Assembly (NCBI GenBank): GCA_022496805.1
Contig: CM040104.1
Coordinates: 736,650 to 800,649 of the forward strand
Origin: Pohlia nutans
Lineage: Eukaryota > Streptophyta > Bryopsida > Bryales > Mniaceae
Reading direction: 5' to 3'
DNA length: 64,000 nt
Part shown: positions 34,310 through 46,210 of the stretch, in pieces
Layout: the number at the start of each line of letters is the position of its first letter
How positions within the stretch are numbered: the first letter of the stretch is position 1
Made by a program: the position numbers and the translations under genes
The notes under the pieces: model-generated
Databases searched by the model: none
The model's input: only the letters and a program-made list of their open reading frames with translations
Told to the model about the DNA's origin: nothing

Positions 34310-34440
34310 TGCCGAACATGGAGGCTCGGCTCGGGTAATCGGCTCGGCCCCGAAGCTAGGCCCCGAAGCTCGGCTCCTAAGCTCAGCTCCCAAGCAGGCC
34401 ACCGAAGCTCGGCTCTCAGGCTTGGGTGGGCCGAGCCTAA
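34310..34440. repeat. GC-rich GCTCGGC cluster
   Basis: Within 130 bp there are repeated GAAGCTCGGCTC, GGCTCGGC and GGGCCGAGCC words in both orientations, sharply different in composition from the AT-rich surroundings. A related TCGGCTCTCCGCTCGGC lies at 35537, just beyond a block of inserted repeats, so the cluster may have been split. Confidence 0.55.
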
Positions 34441-34444
34441 ATAT

Positions 34445-34786
34445 ATATTTTTTCTCGTAAACGTACCGATCTTTTGAACACAAGTAGATGCTAGCCTCAA
34501 AAATACATATTAACATGACTAAGAATATGAGATGCCCATGAGGTTTACATGAGAAGACCATTGCAGGGCTGAAATTGAGTATCCAAAAGATTTTGCACAC
34601 TTGCGTTGGAAGGCCTTTGCAATATTATCAACATTTCCTCATGACTAAAGATTTACTCTAATTAGTAGAAGATTTAATAGGCTTGCAAAGGTGACTTGGA
34701 TGATACTGATTTTAGATTGTACGGGACAATTTCAGGGCTTGAAATCTGTTCATGATTTTGTTTTTAGACGCTGGGATGTTTAGGAG
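34445..34786. repeat. dispersed repeat family A, copy 1
   Basis: Matches 35840-36069 and 50325-50650 (shared GCTAGCCTC, ATTTAATAGGCTTGCAAAGG, TTGAAATCTG and GCTGGGATGTT words). It ends in TTAGGAG before a TTAA, with CCCCTAAACG...GGGG-type ends in the best copy, so it may be a TTAA-targeting MITE related to family B. Confidence 0.65.
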
Positions 34787-34790
34787 TTAA

Positions 34791-35360
34791 CCCCTAATTG
34801 CCCAACCATGCATGTTTTGCATGATGTAAAGGTTTCATCCGCAATTTCTCATTCGTCATGCACTTTTTGTAGTGTGATTTTTTTATTGATTTTTTTATAG
34901 GAAGCTAGCTTCATGTATGTGTGATCCGATCGTAAAGGAAACAATTCTTGAAAAATTCATGCCTCTTTCCGTGTAGCAGTGTTTCACCCAAAATTCTAAA
35001 GATTTTAGTATAAAAGTGTTTTTGAAAAAATAAACTCATAAAATCAAGCATCCAAAAAATCTCCAAAAATCACTACACCTAGAGTACTACATTACAAGCC
35101 ACCACAACAAATTTCATCGCCATATTGTCAATATCTTATCCGTAATCGAATTACAAAATAATTTTTTTATTTTATGTTTCAAAATTTATAGAAAAATATT
35201 AGTGATAGCAATCAGAGATCTAACCGTATAGATTGAATATAAATTTTGAAATGTATAAATTTTATTCATGCATCAAGTTTCAAATATTCATGTTAGTTGC
35301 ATTTTATTCTGCATATTTGCAAAACTGCCCAAATTGGACAAAGGTGAGGACATTTAGGGG
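34791..35360. mobile_element. MITE family B, copy 1 (piggyBac-like)
   Basis: A 570-bp non-coding element with inverted ends CCCCTAATTGCCC / GGACATTTAGGGG, flanked on both sides by TTAA (34787-34790 and 35361-35364). TTAA target duplication with CCC termini is the hallmark of piggyBac-type elements. A paralogous stretch without the insertion exists at 36066-36069 (single TTAA, followed by the same CAAAACACAAAAT flank). Confidence 0.85.
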
Positions 35361-35364
35361 TTAA

Positions 35365-35835
35365 CAAAATACAAAATATGTGAATGTCAAGCTCATTTCT
35401 AAACGTTTCTCAGCATTACGAAAATTAACGATTCTTAAAAAATCATCCTAAAGTACTTGTAGAAGAATATTTTGGACTTGATATACCAAATCGCAGCTTA
35501 AAGTATCTAAAACCTGAAACTAGTTTTCCCATTTCGGCTCTCCGCTCGGCTTATCAGCAAGGTAACTGATCCTATGAAAATAATATTATATCATAGAAAA
35601 TTTAAATATATATTTGCATGACTAAATTTAAATAGATATTAAAGTAGATACTAAATTCAAAGAGATACTAAATTTAAATATCTATTAAAATAGATATTAA
35701 AATAGATACTAAATTTTATTATCTATTAAAATAGATACAAAATTGTAGTATCTATCAAAATAGATTCTAAATTTATATATCTATTAAAAGAGATATTAAA
35801 ATAAAGACTACATTATAATAGATATAAGCATGACT
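35365..35835. repeat. family A flank and TATCTATTAAAATAGATA minisatellite
   Basis: 35365-35475 matches 36070-36160. From about 35620 to 35820, words such as TATCTATTAAAATAGATA, AAATAGATATTAAA and AAATAGATACTAAA recur every 25-40 bp; the first is palindromic except for its two central base pairs. No gene. Confidence 0.6.
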
Positions 35836-35839
35836 CTGC

Positions 35840-36165
35840 TGTACAAAAGGAATGAAATCTACCCAACAAAATTAGCACACTTGCAATTGAAAGCCTCTCC
35901 AATATTATTACCATTTCCTTATGACAAAACATTCACCCTAGTAAGTAGAGAATTTGATAGGCTTGCAAAGGTGACTTAGATGAAAGTCATCGTAGATTGT
36001 ACAAAAAGTTACATGGCTTAAAATCCGTTCATGATCCAATTGCTGAACGCTGGGATGTTCACGGGTTAACAAAACACAAAATATATGTATGTGAAGTACA
36101 CTCCTAAACGTTCCCGGGTGTTACGAAAATTAACGATTCTAAAAAAATCATCGTAAAATTATCAT
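35840..36165. repeat. dispersed repeat family A, copy 2, with empty site
   Basis: Homologous to 34445-34786 plus 35365-35475 but without the family B insertion: GGGATGTTCACGGG-TTAA-CAAAACAC (TTAA at 36066-36069). Confidence 0.7.
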
Positions 36166-39100
36166 TTTATGCAAAAATCTAAACAAAGAAAAAAAAACTT
36201 TCTTCATTCTTTTGCTGTTTTGATAGTTTGTTCTTTCTTCTTATTATAATTCTTATATTTTATTAATGGTTTTTTTTTTTTTCATTTCGAAAATTACTTC
36301 GGGCTTTTTCTATGAGTTGACGAAAGCCCCTACTCTTAAATAACATTTCGAATTCAAAATTTGCAATGACAAAGAGGACCCACTTAGCACCTTGAATTCC
36401 AAAAGCGAATGGAAAGTCGCAAAATCTCGCCAACCACTATCGAATCAAACTACTACTGATCATGAGGATAATTAATGTGTACTCACCTTCACTCTCCATA
36501 TCAATAATTTGCATCGAAGTATACCTCGTTCTATAACCTCATGAACTATCGATTGTAATGAGTACCTACTCCGTGCAAAGTCTTGCAACTAAGAGATGAG
36601 TCTATATTTGTGATATAAACACGAAGTTTGTTAATTTGAGAAATTTTATTTTGCGGGACTTAATATTCATTGTATAACAAGTACATGTATATTGAAACTT
36701 AAGCATATACATTAAAAAAGACATAGATAACGTAAAGGACAGTTTAATGGAATATTATGTTTGTAATGTAAAAAGTTTACGTTACTAAAATATGATATCA
36801 GACAATAATATTTAGTGTTTGATGTTAATAACATTAATGACGTTACTAAGTAACATTAATGACATTAGTAATAATAGAGTGTAAAATTAATGATATTAGT
36901 GTCTATATTAACAGTACTGAAACAATAAAAAAATAAAAGTCAGAAATAAATCAATCATTTCAATATGTTAAACTGATGAAAATATAGAATTTATGCAGAA
37001 GTATGTATGATTTGTAACGTGTAAAAAAATTAGAGTACAATTCTTGCAAATACTTTATTCGTTCGATTTATTAAAAAGTTTAAGCGAGGGCAATTTTGTC
37101 AAGTTTACACACTGTTAGAATCCATACATGCAAGAATAAAATTCAAATGTATATATGCTGAAATTTGTGACATTAATATGACATCTATGCTGACATTTAT
37201 AATGACATTAATATAAAACTCTAGGTATAATAGCTCTTCAGTATCAGTGGTACATCATGCCAGGACATCTTAATTTCTAGTGAGCTACATCTCATCTTCT
37301 CTTGTGTGTCTTTCACTAGAGTCTTTTTGTCGATGCGGGAGAAGAGTGAGTGAGTTGCATGGAATGGCAAAAACTCAATCTAGTTGAGAGCGTTTGTGCT
37401 TATGATGAACATTCGACAGCACTGTCAACTCGGCAACATCTAGCATATCAATTCCATCACAACTCCTTTTCTAGCTGATCACCAAGTAAAAAAAACTCAA
37501 GCATTCATTCATGCATATATTTAATCATATATACTTATCCTCAAACTCTAATTCATCTACAAACTATCTCTTAAGCTACTACGATGAACTGCTAAAAGAT
37601 CAATTGTCCTACATCATCCTTGAGTCGCAGTTTCAAGCATAGTAGACAACACCAACCTGCAAATGAGGAAAAAATAGAGCTTATACTTTTTGAAGCATAT
37701 AACCAAAAAGCTTAAATTTATAAGACCAAACTTCATTTGCTAAGCGTGTAGACGTGAGTGAATGCAAGATGAGCTACTTAAGAGCTACCAATTATTTATG
37801 GAAATTTTAACTATGATAACGTTTCATAGAAGTTGTAAATAATGTCAAAATTTTAAATTCATGAAAATTTTGAATATATGATACGCTTTGTATGATTTAT
37901 AATTGTTACAAATCTTAAAATACACTGTTTACCGTATTTTAGTTGAGATTTACCATATTTAGTATTTTTGAGATCAATTGCTAAAGGAAGTGATTAAAAT
38001 TGCTACATTTATGATTGAAATTTTTTTCTCCCCCAATGGTGTTCTCTTGAAGCATAATATGCTAAAAGTATTTGAATTTCCTATTACTCACAATTATTAA
38101 AGTAGTCGAGGAATCTAATTTGTCACTCCCGTCTTTGGATCAACATAATCCACGATTTGCAATGAATACATTCTAAAATGACACGGCATTAACTTTTGAA
38201 CAAATGCATCTTGAAACAAAAGCTCGATTGAGTCACATCTGAAATGTTAAAGGCTCCACTCTGAAGAACTGCTTAATTAAGGATTCAATTCAAATTATTC
38301 GAATTAAATGTATGAACGTATGCAGTACCAATATGGAGGGGTGAAAAACTTGTACTCTTTGGCAGTCTCTGTTGCTTTAGGCTCCTTTGCCTCTATCATC
38401 TCCATGTTGATTTTGGCTTTATATCGTATCGTTAAACCGGCTTATCACTCCTTTTGCAACTAATAATTAGTTTTTTGTATCGACTAGTGACTTTCATAAC
38501 AACTTTTGAATGTCATCGACTTTAATATCCTAAACATGCATTTCACTTCTTACTTGATGTAACTATTTTAAATACAAGAAATGTTTGGGAACATTAATGT
38601 TAAGCCAAGGCTTTTATGAATTATAAATAATCTCTACAACAACAATAAGAATTGTTTATATGTTCTGCTCACTTCAAAAATGAACGTGAAGACTTTAAAA
38701 GAGACGAGCTTGATGTTTATAACAATTCTAAGTAATTCTCCTTAAATTAAAGCATATGCAATTATTACAAGCGCCACTTTAATTTAATAGGTAACGTTAA
38801 CAATGTTAATTATAGCATTACTTAAATGAAAACGAACTAATATTCTCATAATTAAGTACTATTTAAACAATCAAAAAAATGTCTAACTATACAACGAGAC
38901 ATTGCATTTCACATTAAACAATAGGAGTTGACGACGTTACTCTTATAAATTGATGTTGATTTGATTTAGTATTTTTGACGTGTAAATAACATTCAAATGA
39001 AATGTAATTACTGCAATTAGTAATGCTGTAATGCCATTAGTGATTTACTAATCAACTAAAATGTTTATATTTTAATTATAAGTGGGTAAAATATATAATA

Positions 39101-41299
39101 TTCTATAGTTAATAGAATATATGTAATAGAGAAACCTTTAAATCAATTAAATATAGTTACTATTTAAATCAATTACATAGAATTACTATTAAATATAGTT
39201 TAGGGAAATTAAATATAGTTTTATGAACCTCAAATCTTGAGTAATTTTAAACTTATATTTCATTGCAATATTTTTTATGTTATGTACGTCTCATTTAAAG
39301 TTTTCGTTTTCAATATACAACTATATGTTATACAATTAATGTTTATGGTAGGCTAGGGCAAAATTAAAACAACGCCTCTTATCGTTACTTAACAACTACG
39401 TTAATGAAATCTTTATTGGTGGGCTACGAGTACGCTCACCATGGTTATGAAGATATGCAAAAGTCAAGCGACGTAGAGAAACATGAAACGTATTTTGATT
39501 ACAACCCCTCTCGCTGTCCACTATTAGATAAGATTACGAGGCGACCATCTTTTTAACTGACATTTGACAGACTAAGGTTCATGAGAAAAAAACTAAACAC
39601 GTGCAAAGACACCCTGCAGCAACTCCTCTGACAGATCACTCTATATTGCGGGATTCACCTATGCTGCGTGATGTGCACATTCATGTCCACAGTGGACTAC
39701 TCGTTTCCTATATCCGGTGAGTCTTTGTTGGACAACGCAAGAGCTTTTTGATCCAAGAATTTTAGATGTAGGGCTCCAAGTTCAACATCCTTCATCCCTG
39801 CAATGAGACCCTCAAGAGCAACTCGCAATGCATATGCCTCCTCAAAAGAGTCACTTTTGACTTTGATAGTTTAATATCCGGCATAAAATCCATCATTGCA
39901 GCAACTTGGACTGAAGATGAGAGCAGGGGCACCAGACTTTGTGAAAACTATGAACCAAACTGAATAGAGAGACAATGAAAACTACGAGCCTGATGTTGAC
40001 ATGAAGTGACAATCAAAGCCTTGTACATGAATTACTTAATACCTGTGATGTAATTAGAAATTATAGTGATGTTTTATGTAGTAACATTGTCTTTTACAGT
40101 TAGCAAAACTCCATAATTAATATTTCTTAACACTTATAATCATGATTATTTATATGCTACAGTGTGAGTTATACACTCGGGTCTTGTGACATATAATCTT
40201 GGGTCTTGTGGAGGAGTCGACATAATTAAACACGTTTGTAATGAAAATGGCCAAATTCTCTGTAAGTCATGAAGCCATTGAAAATTTCATTTGTTTAGAA
40301 GGTTATCCGCCTCACACAAGGTCCCTATCGTCTTGTCAAAACCTACAAACCTCATCATGCTCAGTTACTATCGCTATCAAAATCTAATAGATTGTCTGGA
40401 TTTTATTTTTTAAATAAGTGAAAGTGATATTATTTTAAAATATTAAATCAAATATATTTTTCAAACCACTTTCAATTCTCAAAATGATAAAGAGTTCAGC
40501 TAAGCTCGGGAGATTGTTCCAAGGTAAACTAATTTAACATTGTCTTAGAGTTAAGTGACTTTGAAATTATTTTCGAGAAACTACTAATCAACCTTTCAAT
40601 ATTCAATTTGCCTTCTTCAAGTTTACAGTGGACAAAACAAATGTAACTAATCATAGTAAAAATTTAAATCATACTAAATACTAATCATAATTACTAAAAG
40701 TGAAAATTATAATTTATACAAATTTTTAAAAGTTAAATCTAATAAACACTTTAAGAGATTATCTAAAGTTACATTTAAAAGTTTCAATGTACCGAAAATA
40801 TGTACAGTTGTGCACTACATTTTGTTTATTGAACCAAACTTCATTTGACATATGAGATTGTGTACCTGGAATCGTCATCTTCACCAATATAAAGGGTAAA
40901 AAAATTGGTCAACAGTAAACACTTACAACATGTTTATGTAAATTAGTGTATCTAACACTAATTTACCTATGTAGTATACTAAGATAATATATCACTTTAA
41001 TACATATATTCGAGTTATATAATATAATATATGTATATGTTCAATGAGAATCCTTAAACTCTAAAATCCAAAAATTGACTCCTACCATATCTCCAAAATA
41101 GTAATGTCCGTTTTCATCCTAAAGCCTATTCTGACCCCTAAAGCCTATTCTAACCCCTAAAACCTAACTTCATGCCCTCCGTGCTAACTTTAACGAATGA
41201 ACGCCAAGAAGGACAACGGATTTGTGAAATTAAGGCTTTTAATAGTGAAGATAATATATGGAATCTCATGCAAAAGTCAACCACAAGCATAATTCCCGT
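36166..41299. other. AT-rich intergenic stretch, no clear gene
   Basis: Five kilobases with no convincing frame apart from the fragment at 39715. Degenerate TAATGAC(A/G)TTA-type words cluster at 36800-36920, 37160-37210 and 38790-39060 and again near 48390, perhaps an eroded palindromic field. Bases 41100-41165 repeat CCTAAAGCCTATTCTGACCC two to three times. Confidence 0.5.
39715..39905 (-). pseudogene. short conserved-looking fragment, possibly RNase H-like
   Basis: The minus strand reads DSFEEAYALRVALEGL then AGMKDVELGALHLKFLD and KALALSNKDSPDIGNE before a TAG near 39715. The upstream part is interrupted by a TAA. The EAYALRVALEGL pattern resembles the helix of LINE or plant RNase H-like domains, but the fragment is too short to assign. 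Confidence 0.3.
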
Positions 41300-41940
41300 G
41301 ACGAAAAGTTGAAAATAACACCGTTGTTGAATTTAACTATATCCGGACGAGACCTTTTCGGTCTGCTTTATTACACCCGCATCTTTTGATGAAGAATCTG
41401 TCAAAAAAACACATAGAAATTGGCAGTCCAGCGCTGGCAGGGAATGTGAGCATTCAAAGTTCATACGCGCCAAAGATTCCAAAGAATTTGAAATGGAGAA
41501 TTCCCGGCCCATTTCTTTTCCCGCCCAATCTTTGCTGAAGGCTGTGCTTGGTCTCGACGTCAACGTTCTCCTCTTCGTGCACATCCGCGCTGCTAGTTTC
41601 TTCTTGTCACTCTACTACTCGTCGCAGACCCGCACGGTGTACGCTTGTTTTGTTTTCCGCCAAGGTTTTTGGTTCTACTTCTACACATCACTGGTTTCTT
41701 CGCAACGAGTGGCTGAATTCATTGATATTCCTAGTAAGATTTGGAATCCTTCAAGTACTCCTCTCTGTAGCTACTAGCGCCCTTCTTGCAATTATCACAT
41801 TCGAATCATTTGACGTTCAAGATTGTAGATACAACTCACCGAGCCATCGGAGTCAATTGATGTTATACTCAGTCACAGTATCTCTCCGATTTGCGATATT
41901 TATGCTGCAAATGCCGGAACATATTATGATATTATACATA
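41300..41940 (+). promoter_or_regulatory. probable leader exon region of the 43.4-kb gene
   Basis: GC-richer than its surroundings, with CT-rich stretches (GTCACTCTACTACTCG) and a candidate donor CCTA/GTAAGAT at about 41734. It lies directly upstream of the palindromic array, matching the layout of the other array-linked genes. A 94-codon plus-strand frame here has no recognisable domain. Confidence 0.35.
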
Positions 41941-41944
41941 TTAT

Positions 41945-43265
41945 GAGTGTTATCGTCGGGTCGATGATAACGCAACGGTCAAATTGAATATGAAGATTTA
42001 CTGAAGGTTGTCGTCAGTTAGATGATTTCGCATAGGCCACAATGTGAAAACGTATTTGCTTGAGGCTATCGTCGACCCGAGGATAATAGGGAGGCTAAAT
42101 ATGACCCAGTCATAACTGAAATGTGACCGTGGCGATGACGAAAATGGGATGGCTATTGTCGACCCGATGATAAAGGGGTGGATATCGTTGACCCGACGAT
42201 TACTGATAACTGACCGTGGCGATGGCTATCGTCGACCCGACGATAATAGGGTGGCTATCGTCGACCCGACAATAATGGGGTGACTATCGTCGACCCGATG
42301 ATAATGGGGTGGCTATCGTCGACCCGACGATAACTGGGAGCACGTGGCGATGACAAATCCTTCAAATATAGTCGACTCGACGATAATAATGAGCTAAATT
42401 TCCTGTTGACTGTGACCTGGGAGTTATCGTCGACCCAAAGATAACATATTAGAGAATACTCATATTAAATAGGAAGGTCAATATTATCGTCGGTCCAACA
42501 ATAACCTAGATTTTGTACTTAATTAATAGATGTGTAACATGTTATCGTTGGGTCAACAATAACTGTGCTTGTAAGCATGATAAAATTCGATTCTAAGTTA
42601 TCATCGACCCCTTGATAACTTGATCATTATCATAAACTTGTCTTCTACCTCACAATTATCGTCGGGTCGACAATAACTGTACTTGTAATCATGGTAGCAA
42701 AAAGTTCATAGTTATCCTCGACCCCACGATAACGTGTTCAATATCATAAAATTGTCCTCTGCTTTTGAGTTATCGTTGGGTCGACGATAACTGTGCATGT
42801 AATCATGTTTGCAAAACATTCAAAGTTATCCTCGATTCCACGATCACTTCTTCAGTATCATAAAATTGTCGAGTGCCTTTAAGTTATTGTCGAGTCGACG
42901 ATGACTGCACGCAATCAATGGAATTGATGGTATACACGTACAGACTTATCGTCGAGTCGACGAAAAACTTGTGCATGTCATCTGTCTTACAATAAACTCA
43001 AAATCATAATTGACCCGACGATAACTTGTAGCGCATTGTGAAATACTCGACAGCCTAAGAGATATTGTCTTGTCGACGATAACTATTGGCGCATAGAAGA
43101 CTGTTTGGATCTGACGTACTTATCGTCGGGTCGACGATACCCTTTGATGTTGTGGGTTGCCTACCCATGATCATGTTTTAATTTTGTGGTGATCATATCT
43201 AAAAGCGAGACTTGTCTATATTATATCCATTATAGACTTATTTAGTATCGACCACGCGATGATAG
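41945..43265. repeat. array of TTATCGTCG palindromes upstream of 43.4-kb gene
   Basis: About 24 copies of a motif with 9-base arms TTATCGTCG and CGACGATAA and a 3-base core GGT or ACC (for example near 41948, 42226, 42312, 42655, 42768, 43119). 42226-42330 is a tight cluster (28-29 bp spacing). From 42541 to 42882 the spacing is 57 bp and the core alternates between the two orientations, so the true unit is a 114-bp dimer with related spacers. The array ends about 130 bp before an acceptor and ATG (43390/43392). Confidence 0.92.
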
Positions 43266-43391
43266 TTGCTTGAGTGTGTTTAATGATATGGAAATCACGT
43301 CGTGTGGATTTTGAAGATATACGTATTAGCTAGAGTCTCAAACTATTGTTCTTCAAACACATGTACTAACTAAGGTTGTCTTTCTTGCAGA

Positions 43392-45297
43392 ATGGATGCA
43401 CATGAACATGCAAAATTTGCTAAGCATGTGCGTGAATTACCTCCTAACGTCGCTGTTTGCGACAGGAATCCTCGCTCAAAATGGTATTTTAAAGCAGTGA
43501 CTCTACGCAACAATGACGCTTTGGACATTGCCAAAGCATTGTGCTAGAACGTTGATCTTGCTGTCGTGCTTGGCAACGACGACAAGCCTCTTGGCGATGA
43601 TCGAGTTGCCGTCCAAATTGCGGAGTTATTATGCGAGGATGAAGTTCCGTCCAAATGGATGTGGTCCATTCTCTCCTGGGACATAAGACTAGTCTTTCTA
43701 GATGGCGTTAGTCTCTATGACCATGACCAGACGCATAGGTATAGGGTGGCCATGAAAGCTCTTGATCGTAGAGGTCGCAAAGGCATACGTTCCTATGAAA
43801 CCTTCCGTGGAAGAGTGGAGACTGACTCCCCTTCCAAGAAAGAGGCGCTCCTTGCTCCTGAAGCAATCACTGCAGTCTCTACTCACACATGTTGCGAGAG
43901 AAATTGCTTGCAGCCCTTTTCGTGCGGGCAGATTCAAGGCATTCGCACTCAACTACACGTGAACGATGGAGTATATGCTCGGAAGAAGTGTCTTCTTGAG
44001 GTGCATAGGCAGATCCACAAAGATGTTGCTGGCAAGGAGTGGATAACCTTGAAAGGTAGGGAAGTTTGTCCCACGGCCTGGTGGACCATTCAAGGGATAT
44101 CAAAAGCTACCTTCTATAGGTACAGAGATATGGCCAAATGCGGGAAACAAGCTGAGGTGCATGGGAATGTGGGGTTGAAAAAGCCGTGGCTACATACAAT
44201 CCAAGCTATTGCCACACTTCGAACGCTAATAGTTTCTGATGCTGAAAAAATGATCACAAATCCAGAACGCTCCCATCAAGCGAGAAGGTCCCGGCAATGG
44301 TTTTGCCGTCTGCTTTTTGTTGGAGTGACCAGTTGAAACACATCAATGAGGCAAATGCTGCATTCGATTTGCAGCCAATTTCTTCAAGTGGCTTGAGCGA
44401 CATTCGGCGTGCTTCTTTTCCAGAATACGCTCCAAAGGCTCGTGGAGATAGTTTGTCTCGATGTGGTTTGTGTGATAAATGCAAGCAGTTGCGGAGCGCA
44501 TGCACTCCGCTATCATATGCACAAGAGAAGTGGAACCTGGCATTAGATAACCACCTTAGAGTCCAAAGGGTACATAGGGAACTTTACTATTTCATAGGGT
44601 ACATAGGGTACGTTTTCCGAAAATGAGCCTCATAGGATGCTAACCATCATCCATGACAAAATGGATCACTCCAAGACCGCGTCTCCACACTTTTCTCACA
44701 AGACCAAAGCTACAGACTCTTTCATGAGGATGCCCGTTGCAGTTACAGGAATGATTGCTCACGGGCATGGAGATGTTCGATATGCGCACTATGGCCTTGA
44801 CATCTTCCCAACAAATTCCAACCATACCATTGGGTCAATTGCAAAACTTTTGCGTGATCTAGAAGAACCACCAAGGAATTCCTCTCGTAAGTTGTTCTCG
44901 GAGGATGATACGCAATCTGTATTAACCAAGGCGGTTCTACAGGGATCGGAATCTTGCTTGGACTCTCTTCTTCCCCTACCAGAGGTATTGGTCCCACCTC
45001 AATATTTTCCTCCAGTACTGGTCTTGTAGCTGGATAATGCTTCAGGAGACAATAAGAATAGATGGGTCTTTTCCTTTTGTTCACTCCTCATATACAAAGG
45101 CATTTCTGCGAAGTGTACATCAACTTCCTCATAGTTGGACACACGCACGAAGACATTGATACCATGTTCAGCCGATGGAGTGAGAGGTTGAAGACCAATA
45201 ACTATCCAACAGGTCCAAGACTCATGAAATCCTTCATGGAGTGTGAAGCACACCCTGTGATTCCACATTTTATTGAGGAGGTTCTTGATTTCAAGGG
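43392..45297 (+). pseudogene. DUF7869-type gene, copy 1, C-terminally truncated
   Basis: Acceptor TTTCTTGCAG ends at 43390 and ATG follows at 43392 (MDAHEHAKFAKHVREL). The N-terminal half (to about 44290) aligns with 60920-59990 (minus) and 46210-45300 (minus): CHSV-type/VLG..PLGD, HRQIHKD, ATFYRYRDM, ATLR. Frameshifts near 44290, 44620 and 45060-45105 and TAGs at 43543 and 45027 interrupt it. The C-terminal half keeps CGLCDKC, MTKWITP-type/HDKMDHSKTASP, VTGMIAHGHGDVRYAHYG, LDNASGDNKNR and VGHTHEDIDTMFSRWS, the word order I associate with DUF7869 proteins. Homology stops after EEVLDFKG at about 45297, where an inverted half copy begins. The BAH/Tudor-like tail of copy 3 is missing. Confidence 0.7.
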
Positions 45298-46210
45298 GCC
45301 TGGATTTCAGTGTCCCTGTATGGAGGGGCATGTGGTCCCCGGATTTCTCTAGAATACATCGCAGTGTTGCAGCGGCTTGAGCGGTGTGATTACGAGGCTT
45401 TTTCATTCCCAAATTGCCATGTAGATGAGCTTGCCGTCGTTGCACAGCGTATGGTTGGTAACGGTAGAATGTTGCTTCTGGGACACCTGCAATATGCATC
45501 CATGCTCGTAAGCAAACATCAATTCCTTCAATAGTCACCACTCTCTGGTTTTGAGAGTCGCGATGAATTTGTCTGTGGATGTCCATCTTCATGTGGAATT
45601 TGAAGTGGAAAGAGGTGCCCTGATACATATGTTCACGGAAGGCACGAATTTTGTCTCTCAGGAAGGGTTGAACACAATTCTTGCTGCAACAAACTTTGCT
45701 GGAGACGGAGTTGATAGAGTCTTGAGTGAGGAGTTGCTGCAATTTGACGGATGTCTCTTGGGGCAAATTCCTCACTGTAGTGGTATACCTTGACGACCTA
45801 GCGAAAGAGGGCAGTGTCAGACTAGCTTGGCGACGGGTTTAATTGTCGCGGATTTCATGGTCATGGAGGCTCGCTTTATTGATATGGACAAGCCGAATTG
45901 GCCAAGCCCACAATGACTACCTCCATTTGCGGGGGATGTCTATTTCAGAATGACTCTGAACTATGTGAATAGCAACGTGAGTGTCTCCAAGTGGTTCGTT
46001 CGCACCGAGGACAAGGTCAAAGCTCACGCTATGACACGTTCTATCCCTAACATGCAAGCAGTCGTCATTGATCAAAGAAACGTACTTTGTATTCCACAGG
46101 CATCGCGAAATGCCTTCACAATCCGGAACCTTGACATCCATTGTGTGTTGGACCTTTGTCACTTCTTCGGAGAAGTCGATCCTAGCAATGGTCATGCGAG
46201 CAGGGTCCAT
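45298..46210 (-). pseudogene. DUF7869-type gene, copy 2, N-terminal half only, inverted
   Basis: Minus strand from about 46210: VPDCEGISRCLW, TCHSVSFDLVLG, GDTHVAIHI, then a TAG (about 45917) and a TAA, then a 160-codon open stretch with NLPQETSVKLQQLLTQ, CCSKNCVQPF, MDIHRQIHRD, IEGIDVC, PEATFYRYQPY and ATLRCILEKSGDHM. It ends at the junction with copy 1 near 45300; beyond that the same frame only reads the antisense of copy 1. It is closer to copy 3 (58-61 kb) than to copy 1 in several places (IEGIDVC, ATLRCIL). Confidence 0.7.

Noticed and set aside
42541..42905. CRISPR-like look: palindromic repeats with constant 57-bp spacing
   Set aside because: The spacers are not unique; they alternate between two related sequences, so this is a dimeric satellite. 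The context is eukaryotic and no cas-like genes are present.
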